Origin: Anaerolineales bacterium
GTDB taxonomy: Bacteria; Chloroflexota; Anaerolineae; JAAEKA01
Length of the DNA: 64,000 nucleotides
Assembly: GCA_020634615.1 (NCBI GenBank)
Contig: JACKBI010000018.1
Coordinates: forward strand, 62,001-126,000
Direction of reading: 5' to 3'
How positions within the stretch are numbered: the first letter of the stretch is position 1; the number at the start of each line of letters is the position of its first letter. The notes under the pieces were generated by a model. It made no database searches, was not told where the DNA came from, and was given only the letters and a program-made list of their open reading frames with translations. Shown here one piece after another: positions 8,893 to 17,892 of the stretch. The translations under genes and the position numbers were made by a program.

Positions 8893-11800
8893 ATGCATAA
8901 GAGATGGCCTACCTTCATTGCGCTGCCCATAATGGTCGCAGGTGTGCTCCTGCTGGCGCTGACCGTCAGCGCCGCTGCTGGCCACGATCAGGCCAGCCCT
9001 GGCGCCATTCAGGCGCTCCCCGTCGTCGATGATTTCGAGGATGGCCTGCCGGCTGGCTGGTTCCAGTATGGCGACTACGGCAGTGGCACGGCAATCGCCA
9101 CCAATGTTGTACCGACCGACACAGTGCCAGGTTCGACAGCCGACAACCACGTTCTGGAGATCGACTATACCAGCGCGGGCTGGGGCGCCGGCACCGGACG
9201 CAATCTGGGCGGCGAAGACTGGTCGTCCTATGACGGCATGGCATTCTGGTTCCAGGGACTGGACAGCGGCGCGACCTTCCGCGTTGTCCTCAGCGACAAC
9301 CTGAACCCAAACTTGCCCGGCGACACCGCCGAGCGCTTCGCCTATGAGTTCGTCGACGACAGCAGCGGCTGGCGTCACATCAACATCCCGTGGGGCGCGT
9401 TTTTCCGCGACTATGCCTACCAGCCGCCGGGCGCGCCCGACGATGGACTGACGCTGACCGAGATGCAGGCCTATGCGTTTGCGCTGCCGGTCGGCACCGC
9501 CGGCGCAATTTACGTCGACGACGTTCGCCTGGTATCCTTTGACGTGGTGGACAACTTCGAGGACGGTCTGCCGGCCGGCTGGTTCCAGTACGGCGACTAC
9601 GGCAGCGGCACGGCTATCAGCACTACTGTGATAGTCACCGACACAGTGCCCGGCTTGCCTGATGACAACCACGTGCTGGAGATCGACTACACCAGCGCCG
9701 GCTGGGGCGCGGGCACCGGCCGTGACCTGGGTGGCGCCGATTGGAGCTCTGCCGGCGGCCTGGGCTTCTGGTTCTACGGCAGCAACAGCGACGCCATGTA
9801 TCGGGTGATCCTCAGCGACAACCTCAATCCCAATCTGCCCGGCGACACGGCCGAACGCTTCGCCTATGAGTTCTATGACGACTTCGGGGGCTGGCGCTTC
9901 ATCAGCATCCCCTGGGCCAGCTTCTTCCGCGACTACGCTTACCAGCCGCCGGGCGCGCCCGACGACGGTCTGACACTGACCGACATGCAGGCCTACGCCT
10001 TTGCGCTACCGGCCGGCACGCGCGTCACCGACATCGACGAAGTTACGTTGTTCGGCGATGGTGTGGTGGAGCTCAAGGTGGCGTTCGAGAGCGCCAACAC
10101 CAACGTGACCGAAGGCGACACGGCTGTCGTCTCCGTAACGCTCAACGCCGCGGCCGCCGTGCCGGTGACGGTGACCTACGCCACCGCGGACGATACCGCC
10201 GTGGCGGACGTGGACTACGAGGCCACCAGCGGCCAACTCGTCTTCGCACCCGGCAGCACCGTCGAGACCTTCGACGTACAGACCATCGACAACTCGGTGG
10301 ACGACGGCGATCTTGTCGCGCTGCTCAGCCTGTCCGATCCCGTCAACGCGACGCTGGGCGCGCGCAGCAATGCGACACTGACCATCGTCGACGATGAACT
10401 GACCACCTCGACCGGTAAATCGCACATCATCGACGACTTCAACGACGGCCAATTGCCCACCGGCCTGGATCCCGACGGACTGGGTGTGGGCTTCGTCACC
10501 TGGAACGCCACCGGCGCCAGCGTGGCAATCACCACCACCGACTCGCCGCCTGCGCCAGTGCCTGGGTTGGGCGAACCGAATTCGGTGTTGAACGAGGCGT
10601 TGACCATCGGGCCGGGCCAGTGGGCCGGCTTCACCCACGCCTTCTCTAACGAGGCAGTTGACGAATGGGTGCCGCAGGACTGGTCCCCCTATGTCGGGTT
10701 CAGTGTCTGGCTCTACGGCAATAACACCGGCGGAACGCTGTTCGTCGACATCCTGGACAACCGCAACCCCGGCTCTACCACCGATGACGCCGAACGCTGG
10801 AGCGTGGATATTCCCGACAACTTCAGCGGCTGGCAGTACTTCGAGCTTCCGTGGGCCGACTTCCACCGCAAGGATATCGGCAACGGCGCGCCCAACGACG
10901 GTTTCACCCTGACCGAGGTGCACGGCTATGGCATTGGCGGCTACGGCAACGTGGACATGGGCAGCCAGAACTACTACGTGGATAACGTGGGCGTCATGCT
11001 GCGCGTGACCACCGTCGACGACTTCAACGACGGTCAACTGCCCAGCGGCACGGATCCGAACGGACTGGGCGTGGGTTTTGTCACCTGGAACGCCACCGGC
11101 GCGAGCGTCGCGATCACGACCACCGACTCGCCGCCGGCCGCCGTGCCGGGACTGCCTGTACCTAACGGCGTGCTGCAGGAAGATTTGACCATCGGACCCG
11201 GCCAGTGGGCAGGTTTCACCCACGCGTTCAGCAACGAAGCCGTGGATGAATGGGTGCCGCAGGATTGGAGCACCTACGAGGGCATCTGCCTCTGGATCTA
11301 CGGCAACAACACCGGCGGTACGCTCTTCCTCGACATCCTGGACAACCGCAATCCCGGCTCAACCACCGATGACGCCGAGCGCTGGAGCCTGGACATCCCC
11401 GATAACTTCTCCGGCTGGCAGTTCTTCCAGTTCGCCTGGAGCGACTTCCATCGCAAGGATATCGGCAATGGCGCGCCCAACGATGGCTTCACCCTGACCG
11501 AGGTATACGGCTACGGCATCGGCGGCTATGGCAATGTGGACATGGGCAGCAATACCTATTACGTGGATCAGGTGTCGATCTTCGGTAACACGGGCGGGGT
11601 GGTCGAGCCGCTGCAGATCGAGTTCGCCAGCAGCACTTACGAAGTGCCTGAGGGCGACACCGCGGTGATCACCGTAACCCTCAACATGACCTCCGCGCTG
11701 CCGGTCTCCATCAACTACACCACTGCGGAAGGCTATGCCACGCCAGATCGGGACTACATTCCCACCAGCGGTACACTGGTAATCGATCCGGGCCAGCTTG

Positions 11801-13788
11801 AGCAGACGTTTGAGGTGGTCACCCTGCTGGACTACAAGTACAAGGGCGACCAGAACCTGATGCTCAACCTGCGCGATCCTGTCAATGCCGACGCCGGCTT
11901 CCAGGTGCAGGCCGTGCTGACCATTCTTGAGACTGACCAGCCTGATCCAGCCATGCTCGACGATTTCCAGGGCTTCTACCGCTTCGAGCCATCGGGTGAT
12001 GTGAACCTGTCGATCACCGAGGTCATGACGGGCACGCCCATGGCCGTGCCGGGCCAGTGGACCTACGAAGACGTCCTCACCGGCGTCTACGGTCCCGCCG
12101 GCGGCAGCGCGCCCAGCTTCACGCGCACCTTCCCCAACAGTCAGGACTGGACCGGCTACAACGGGCTCAGCTTCTGGTACTATGGCAGCAACAGCGGCCA
12201 GCCTATCACCGTCAACGTACTGGACAACCAGGCGACCACTACCGCCCAGACACCGCCCGGCGACTGGGAACTGGTCTGGAGCGACGAGTTCGACAACGCC
12301 GCCGGCACGACCCCCAATCCCAACGTCTGGAGCGCGGAGATCGGCGACGGCTCGCTCAACGGCATCCCCGGCTGGGGCAACAGCGAGTTGCAGTTCTACA
12401 CCGACAACGCAGCCACCGATGGCAGCGGCAACCTGACCATCACTCTGGATCAGGCCGAGCCTGCGCAACAGTTGCTTTGCTGGTACGGCCCGTGCGAGTA
12501 CACCTCGGCCCGCCTGATCTCGGCTAACAAGGTCGAGGCGCAGTATGGCCGCATCGAGTCCCGTGTTCTCGTGCCCGACGGCGCAGCCGGGCTGTGGCCT
12601 GCCTTCTGGATGCTGGGCACCAACATCGGCGAGGTCGGTTGGCCGCAGAGCGGCGAGATCGACATCATGGAGTACGTCAGCCGCAATCCCAATGAGGTGT
12701 TCGGCACGATCCACGGCCCCGGTTACTCGGGCGGCGCGGCCTTCGGTGACACCTACACTTTGCAGCAGCCTGTGGCCGAGAACTACCACACCTTCGCGGT
12801 GGAGTGGTCGCCCGACGAAATTCACTGGTTCGTGGATGGCATCAACTACCACAACGCGACCCCGGCCGACGTGGCTCCCAACGAGTGGGTCTTCAACCAC
12901 CCCTTCTACGTGATCTTGAACCTGGCTGTCGGCGGCAACTTCGGCGGCACGGTCAGCCCCGACCTGACGCTGCCGCAGCAGATGCAGGTGGACTACGTGC
13001 GGGTCTATCAGGCACCCAACACGTCGGAGCGCTTCGAGGCCAGCTTCGTTGACGACTTCAGCGGTTGGCGTCAGGTATCGGTACCCTTCTCGTCCTTCAC
13101 TCGCAGCGCCCAGCAGCCGGCCGGTGCGCCGAACGATGGCTTCGGACTGAACGATGTCTGGGGCTACGGCGTGACCCTGCCGGCCAACAGCAGCGGCACG
13201 CTGCACATGGACCAGGTGCAACTGGCGCAGATACCGACCGTCGAGCGGTCGCGACGGTTCAACGTCGATCGCGATACGTTCATCAACGGCACCCAGCCAG
13301 GCGCTTTCAACGGTACCTCACAAACCATGTGGGTCGGTTTCTTCGACCAGATGCGCCCCGTCGTCCACGTGCCCATCAGCGGTATCCCCAACGATGCCGA
13401 GATCGATCTGGCGTACCTGTATCTTTACGTTACCGAGGGCCGCGGTTTCAGCATGTGGTCTGGCTCAGTGATCCCGAGCGTGCAGGCGCATCCGATCACA
13501 ACTCCGTGGATGCCTGATCCGGTCAACTGGTGGACGCCATGGAACTTCCCCGGCGGCGACTACGGTCCTGCCGTAGGCTCCAACCATCTGGGATCCGGCA
13601 AGATCGGCACGTGGCTGCGACTGGACATCACCAGCGCCGTCCAGAACACTGTCAGCACTGGTGTCAACTACGGTTACATCCTGACGTCCGACGACAATCA
13701 CGGTGTTCGCTACGGTTTGTCAACCCAGGATTACTGGGATCCTTCCAAGACAGGTTACGTCCGCGTGTACTACCGCACCGTGAATTGA
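8893..13788 (+). CDS. Secreted multidomain beta-1,3-glucanase (GH16) with five binding modules
   Basis: Probable laminarinase/lichenase-type endo-beta-glucanase of 1631 residues. Start ATG 8893 is chosen because AAGGAG lies 7-9 nt before it and a signal peptide follows (KR, then a hydrophobic stretch ending VSAAAG). Domains: two similar binding modules starting DDFEDG/DNFEDG (about 45-215 and 218-393); Calx-beta (395-510); two similar modules starting DDFNDGQLP (513-705 and 708-900); Calx-beta (906-1015); a fifth module starting at 1021 and interrupted at about 1120 by the GH16 domain (1121-1376). The fifth module resumes with SERFEASFVDDFSGWRQVS (1380-1455). A DNRLRE-like C-terminal domain ends the protein. 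The GH16 catalytic motif is E1255-I-D-I-M-E1260, with both Glu intact. The modules resemble CBM11/CIA30-type folds. Substrate choice (laminarin versus mixed-linkage glucan) is inferred. Confidence 0.92.
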   Translation: MHKRWPTFIALPIMVAGVLLLALTVSAAAGHDQASPGAIQALPVVDDFEDGLPAGWFQYGDYGSGTAIATNVVPTDTVPGSTADNHVLEIDYTSAGWGAGTGRNLGGEDWSSYDGMAFWFQGLDSGATFRVVLSDNLNPNLPGDTAERFAYEFVDDSSGWRHINIPWGAFFRDYAYQPPGAPDDGLTLTEMQAYAFALPVGTAGAIYVDDVRLVSFDVVDNFEDGLPAGWFQYGDYGSGTAISTTVIVTDTVPGLPDDNHVLEIDYTSAGWGAGTGRDLGGADWSSAGGLGFWFYGSNSDAMYRVILSDNLNPNLPGDTAERFAYEFYDDFGGWRFISIPWASFFRDYAYQPPGAPDDGLTLTDMQAYAFALPAGTRVTDIDEVTLFGDGVVELKVAFESANTNVTEGDTAVVSVTLNAAAAVPVTVTYATADDTAVADVDYEATSGQLVFAPGSTVETFDVQTIDNSVDDGDLVALLSLSDPVNATLGARSNATLTIVDDELTTSTGKSHIIDDFNDGQLPTGLDPDGLGVGFVTWNATGASVAITTTDSPPAPVPGLGEPNSVLNEALTIGPGQWAGFTHAFSNEAVDEWVPQDWSPYVGFSVWLYGNNTGGTLFVDILDNRNPGSTTDDAERWSVDIPDNFSGWQYFELPWADFHRKDIGNGAPNDGFTLTEVHGYGIGGYGNVDMGSQNYYVDNVGVMLRVTTVDDFNDGQLPSGTDPNGLGVGFVTWNATGASVAITTTDSPPAAVPGLPVPNGVLQEDLTIGPGQWAGFTHAFSNEAVDEWVPQDWSTYEGICLWIYGNNTGGTLFLDILDNRNPGSTTDDAERWSLDIPDNFSGWQFFQFAWSDFHRKDIGNGAPNDGFTLTEVYGYGIGGYGNVDMGSNTYYVDQVSIFGNTGGVVEPLQIEFASSTYEVPEGDTAVITVTLNMTSALPVSINYTTAEGYATPDRDYIPTSGTLVIDPGQLEQTFEVVTLLDYKYKGDQNLMLNLRDPVNADAGFQVQAVLTILETDQPDPAMLDDFQGFYRFEPSGDVNLSITEVMTGTPMAVPGQWTYEDVLTGVYGPAGGSAPSFTRTFPNSQDWTGYNGLSFWYYGSNSGQPITVNVLDNQATTTAQTPPGDWELVWSDEFDNAAGTTPNPNVWSAEIGDGSLNGIPGWGNSELQFYTDNAATDGSGNLTITLDQAEPAQQLLCWYGPCEYTSARLISANKVEAQYGRIESRVLVPDGAAGLWPAFWMLGTNIGEVGWPQSGEIDIMEYVSRNPNEVFGTIHGPGYSGGAAFGDTYTLQQPVAENYHTFAVEWSPDEIHWFVDGINYHNATPADVAPNEWVFNHPFYVILNLAVGGNFGGTVSPDLTLPQQMQVDYVRVYQAPNTSERFEASFVDDFSGWRQVSVPFSSFTRSAQQPAGAPNDGFGLNDVWGYGVTLPANSSGTLHMDQVQLAQIPTVERSRRFNVDRDTFINGTQPGAFNGTSQTMWVGFFDQMRPVVHVPISGIPNDAEIDLAYLYLYVTEGRGFSMWSGSVIPSVQAHPITTPWMPDPVNWWTPWNFPGGDYGPAVGSNHLGSGKIGTWLRLDITSAVQNTVSTGVNYGYILTSDDNHGVRYGLSTQDYWDPSKTGYVRVYYRTVN

Positions 13789-13810
13789 ACACGTCGTAGT
13801 TGAGTAGATC

Positions 13811-13875
13811 AGGTGCCTGGCACTTCCAAACGGGTTTCGGGCGCGGCAGCGTCTCCGGGCAAGTGCCAGGCACCT
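13811..13875. repeat. Palindromic repeat of the GGTGCCTGGCACC type
   Basis: AGGTGCCTGGCACTT (13811-13825) and AAGTGCCAGGCACCT (13861-13875) are perfect 15-bp inverted arms with a 35-nt spacer, followed by TTT. It begins 22 nt after the GH16 stop and may serve as its terminator. Each arm itself contains the self-complementary core GTGCCTGGCAC (one central mismatch), a known kind of dispersed element. Confidence 0.65.
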
Positions 13876-14033
13876 TTCATCCAAGCAAGAAAAGCAATGT
13901 TCTCAACGATCTGCAGCAGGACGCTGGCCATGCGCTACATCCTGCCAAATTACAGCAGAGAGAAGCAGCCTCTGAAGGCGACCTCCATGTCTTTACCGGG
14001 TGCGGTTTCGCTGCCTGAGCGCGTGCTGATGAT

Positions 14034-17000
14034 ATGGGTGTTATCATGCAATTCGATTCAAAGGTCAATGTGTGGATCGGCAATACGCCGATGGTGGACT
14101 CAAGCAAGCCGGTAGCCGGGGAATACGTTCATCTTATGGGCGAGGAATACTACCGCATCGCCCATTATGATCAGATGCCGCCTTTCTTCATCAGTCTGGT
14201 GAGCAACGCCGACCACTGGCTGTTTATATCCAGCACGGGTGGACTCACGGCCGGACGCGGCAACGCCGACGTAGCTCTTTTTCCCTACGAGACCGTGGAC
14301 AAGGTCGAGACGCACAGCGAGCTGACCGGCGGCAAAACGATCTTGCGGGTCGATCGCGGCGGGCGCAGGCAGCTCTGGGAACCTTTCTCCCAGCGGTACG
14401 CGGGCGTCTATCGCTGTGAACGTCATCTGTACAAGAACATCTCCGGCAACAAACTGATTTTCGAGGAGATCAACCACGATATCCAGCTTGCCATTCGCAT
14501 CGCCTGGCGGACCAGTGACCGCTTTGGTTTTATCAGAAGCTGCTGGTTGAGCAACCATGGCGACAACGCTTGCCGGATCGAAGTGCTCGATGGCATGCAG
14601 AACATTCTGCCTTTCGGTGCCAGCGGTGTGATGCAAAACACCATGAGCAACCTCCTGGATGCCTACAAGCGCAATGAGCTGGAACCGGCTACCGGACTGG
14701 GCATATTCTCGCTGAGCGCCACCCTGTCAGATCGTGCTGAACCCAGTGAATCGCTCAAGGCCACCGTTGCCTGGCAGGTCGGCCTGGATGGCGCGTGCTA
14801 CCTGCTCAGCACGGACCAGGTTGACGCCTTTCGCCGCGGCCACGAAGTTTCGACGGAACTTGATATCCGCGGCAAGCAGGGCGCCTACTTTGTTCTGGGT
14901 GCTCTTGAGTTGGCGCCAGATCAAACCCGCCGCTGGCACATCGTCGCCGACGTCAAGCAGGACAGCGCCGCGGTTGAGGGATTGCGCCAGCTTCTCAGCC
15001 TGGAGGCAACCGCGGTCGAGCCGCAGATCGAGGCGGACATCGCGCGCGGCAGCGAGGCATTGATCCGGTTCGTGGCCGCCGCGGACGGGTTGCAGCTCAC
15101 CAACCAGGAAACGACGACTGCCCACCATTTTGCCAACGTGCTCTTCAACATCATGCGCGGCGGGATCTTTGTTGACAACTACCGGGTGGGGCGCGACGAT
15201 CTGCTGGATTTTGTGCGTGTTCGCAACCGCGTGGTGCTGTCCAGCCACGCGGCGTGGTTTGCACAGCTGCCTGAACAGCTTTCCATTCAGGAACTCTACG
15301 AACGGGCCGGCGAGTCTGGCGTATCGGACCTGATCCGGTTGTGCTACGAATACCTGCCGCTGACATTCAGTCGCCGCCACGGCGACCCGAGCCGGCCCTG
15401 GAATCGCTTCAACATCAACGTCAGCAAGCCTGATGGCTCGGCCCGCCTTGATTATCAGGGCAATTGGCGCGACATTTTCCAGAACTGGGAGCCGCTGGCG
15501 TACAGCTTTCCCGGCTTTGCCGCGGGGATGGTTGCCAGGTTCCTGAACGCCACCACCGCCGACGGCTACAATCCCTATCGGGTTACGCGCGATGGCATTG
15601 AGTGGGAAGTGCCGGAGCCTGAGAATCCCTGGGCCAACATCGGCTACTGGAGCGATCACCAGATCATCTACCTGCAAAAGCTGCTGGAGGCCGCGGAGCA
15701 GGTCTTTCCGGGCACGCTGGCGAGTTTGTGGAATCAGCCGATCTTTGCTTATGCCGACGTCCCGTATCGCCTGCACCCCTATCGCCAGATGCTGGCCGAC
15801 TGGCACAACACAATCGAGTTCGACTGGGAGAAGGAACGGGAGAGTGTCGCGGCTGTCGCTGCGCTGGGAACGGACGGCCGGTTGCTGCGCGACAGCAGCG
15901 GCGCGGTGGTGCATGTCAGCCTGACCGAAAAGCTGTTGGTGCTGCTCCTGGCCAAACTCACCAATCTTGTGCCAGGGGGCGGGATCTGGATGAACACGCA
16001 GCGTCCCGAATGGAACGACGCCAACAACGCGCTGGTGGGTAAAGGGCTGTCGGTGGTGACCGTGGCGTACCTGCGCCGCTTTGTCGCCTTTTGGCAGGCG
16101 CGTCTGGCAGAGGACGAGCCGGAGAGGCTGACAGTCAACTCGGCCGTAGCCCAGCTCCTGCGCGAAGTGCACGCCATCTTCGACGCGCACCGACCTCATC
16201 TGGCAACCGGCTTCACCGATCAGGCGCGGCGGGCGATCATGGACCAGCTCGGCGCCGCGGCCACTGCCTACCGGGCCGGCGTGTACCAGGACGGACTGTC
16301 TGCCACACAGGTCGACCTCGATTGCCAGGCGCTGAGCGATTTTCTGGTGTTGGCGCAGACATATATCGAGCATACATTGCGCGCCAACCGGCGGCCCGAT
16401 GGGCTGGCTCACAGCTACAATATCCTCCGTTTGCACGAGGATGGTGTCGCCGTAGCGCATCTCTATCCGATGCTGGAGGGGCAGGTCGCACTGCTGTCAT
16501 CAGGCATGTTAGGGGCGGCGGAATCGTTGGCGCTGTTGCAAAACCTGCGCCAAAGCGATCTCTATCGCGCCGACCAGCATTCCTATATGCTGTACCCCAA
16601 CCGTCACCTGCCCGGCTTTCTGCAAAAGAACAACGTGCCGGCGGCAGCGGTTGCCGGTTCGCGCCTTGTAACGCTGCTGACTGCCGCCAACGACAGGCGT
16701 CTGCTTATCCGCGATAACACGGGCGTCTTTCACTTCAACGGCGATTTTTACAACGCCGGGGACGTGGCATGCGTTCTGGATGAACTCGCGCAGGAGCCAG
16801 CCTATGCGCAGCAGGCATCGGCGGAACGCGCCTCCATACTGGGGCTGTTTGAAACGACATTCGACCACCGTTCGTTCACGGGGCGGTCCGGTACGTTTTT
16901 CGCTTACGAGGGGCTGGGCAGCATCTACTGGCACATGGTATCGAAACTGCTGCTGGCTGCGCAGGAATGCTACGCGCGGGCGGTGGCGGAAGGGTCAGAC

Positions 17001-17531
17001 CAAGCGGTCGCGGCCGCCCTGGCTGACGTCTACTATGATATCCGGCAAGGACTGGGCTTCAACAAGAAACCCGCTGAGTATGGTGCATTTCCCACCGACC
17101 CCTATTCGCACACACCCATGGGCAGCGGCGCCCGCCAGCCCGGCATGACCGGCCAGGTGAAAGAGGAGATACTGACACGGCTCGGGGAGCTGGGCGTGTC
17201 GGTGCAGGGCGGTTCACTTTGCTTCGCGCCAACGCTTCTGAGGAGCGATGAATTTCTGGAGACATCGGGTACGTTTGTGTATATCGACATAACACAGATC
17301 AAAAGGACCCTGGTGCTGCCACCAAAGTCGCTGGCATTTACGATCTGTCAGGTCCCGGTCATCTACAGCCGCGGCGGGCAGGCGGAACTGATCGTCACAT
17401 TCGCCGATGGACGGACCCTGCACGCGGCGGGAAGCCGTCTTGACGCAGATACCTCCCGCCGCATCTTTGAGCGCAACGGGCAGGTAGTGCAGTTGCAGGT
17501 CACCGTACCGGAGGCGGCGGTCACGCTCTGA
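14034..17531 (+). CDS. GH94-like protein, probable beta-1,3-glucan phosphorylase (GH149/GH161 type)
   Basis: Large cytoplasmic protein of 1165 residues with the layout of inverting glycoside phosphorylases: an N-terminal beta-sandwich region (HWLFISSTGGLTAGRG, FPYETVDKV near residues 60-85) and an (alpha/alpha)6 catalytic part after about residue 340. The segment PEWNDANNALVG matches the catalytic-acid WND motif of GH94, so D662 is the likely general acid. Length well above typical GH94 (about 800) and the GH16/GH1 context point to GH149 or GH161, which phosphorolyse beta-1,3-glucan or oligosaccharides to glucose-1-phosphate. No signal peptide. ATG 14034 has no clear Shine-Dalgarno; ATG 14046 is an equal choice. 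Starts 245 nt after the GH16 gene. Family assignment is from memory of motifs and could be a related unnamed family. Confidence 0.7.
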   Translation: MGVIMQFDSKVNVWIGNTPMVDSSKPVAGEYVHLMGEEYYRIAHYDQMPPFFISLVSNADHWLFISSTGGLTAGRGNADVALFPYETVDKVETHSELTGGKTILRVDRGGRRQLWEPFSQRYAGVYRCERHLYKNISGNKLIFEEINHDIQLAIRIAWRTSDRFGFIRSCWLSNHGDNACRIEVLDGMQNILPFGASGVMQNTMSNLLDAYKRNELEPATGLGIFSLSATLSDRAEPSESLKATVAWQVGLDGACYLLSTDQVDAFRRGHEVSTELDIRGKQGAYFVLGALELAPDQTRRWHIVADVKQDSAAVEGLRQLLSLEATAVEPQIEADIARGSEALIRFVAAADGLQLTNQETTTAHHFANVLFNIMRGGIFVDNYRVGRDDLLDFVRVRNRVVLSSHAAWFAQLPEQLSIQELYERAGESGVSDLIRLCYEYLPLTFSRRHGDPSRPWNRFNINVSKPDGSARLDYQGNWRDIFQNWEPLAYSFPGFAAGMVARFLNATTADGYNPYRVTRDGIEWEVPEPENPWANIGYWSDHQIIYLQKLLEAAEQVFPGTLASLWNQPIFAYADVPYRLHPYRQMLADWHNTIEFDWEKERESVAAVAALGTDGRLLRDSSGAVVHVSLTEKLLVLLLAKLTNLVPGGGIWMNTQRPEWNDANNALVGKGLSVVTVAYLRRFVAFWQARLAEDEPERLTVNSAVAQLLREVHAIFDAHRPHLATGFTDQARRAIMDQLGAAATAYRAGVYQDGLSATQVDLDCQALSDFLVLAQTYIEHTLRANRRPDGLAHSYNILRLHEDGVAVAHLYPMLEGQVALLSSGMLGAAESLALLQNLRQSDLYRADQHSYMLYPNRHLPGFLQKNNVPAAAVAGSRLVTLLTAANDRRLLIRDNTGVFHFNGDFYNAGDVACVLDELAQEPAYAQQASAERASILGLFETTFDHRSFTGRSGTFFAYEGLGSIYWHMVSKLLLAAQECYARAVAEGSDQAVAAALADVYYDIRQGLGFNKKPAEYGAFPTDPYSHTPMGSGARQPGMTGQVKEEILTRLGELGVSVQGGSLCFAPTLLRSDEFLETSGTFVYIDITQIKRTLVLPPKSLAFTICQVPVIYSRGGQAELIVTFADGRTLHAAGSRLDADTSRRIFERNGQVVQLQVTVPEAAVTL

Positions 17532-17892
17532 ACCTGACAAGCCACCTGGAAGCCAGCCACAAGCCGCTCCGTCCGGTTCGCTGCCGGGCCACGTAGTGGC
17601 CTTGCAGACGGCCGCAACGAGCGGGCTTATGATATTTCGATGTTGCGGGGGAGCGCACCGCTTTTGACAGGGGAAACAGTGCGTGTTATCATCGTGCGCC
17701 TATTGTCGGGTGTGCTTTATTGTTGACAGGATAGCCGCGCTGCTGAGGCTTGCTTCTCACCAAGTCGCGCGATCCAGGTTGTCGAGGATGTATGACACTG
17801 ACTGACCAGCCAGATGGCCTGCGGCATACGCGAGAACGTTCAAGGCGCGGCGGCGCCATTCTCCAGTCTTTGCCAGCGCGCGGCGATAACCC
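17532..17892. other. Intergenic stretch with hairpin and promoter
   Basis: 361 nt without a convincing gene. It holds a hairpin after the phosphorylase (17581-17607: GGCCAC-GTA-GTGGCC extended by CTGC/GCAG) that may end its transcript, and a good sigma70-type promoter at 17664-17692. The remainder shows no repeats or coding signal. Confidence 0.6.
17664..17692 (+). promoter_or_regulatory. Sigma70-type promoter
   Basis: TTGACA (17664-17669), 17-nt spacer, TATCAT (17687-17692). The -35 box is perfect and the -10 box matches 5 of 6. It would drive the two AI-2E permease genes with a leader of about 190 nt. Confidence 0.65.

Noticed and set aside
11359..13221. 620-codon open frame on the minus strand opposite the GH16 gene
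   Set aside because: It mirrors the codon pattern of the high-GC gene on the other strand and shows no known motif. The + strand frame has signal peptide, domains and catalytic residues.
9025..13240. Repeats in the GH16 gene as DNA satellites or a CRISPR-like array
   Set aside because: The periodicity is that of protein modules (about 510-590 nt), with an open frame throughout.
14727..16460. 577-codon minus-strand frame opposite the phosphorylase
   Set aside because: Shadow of the + strand gene; no ribosome site and no recognisable domain.
17723..17728. Second TTGACA as an extra promoter
   Set aside because: No acceptable -10 box is found 16-18 nt downstream.
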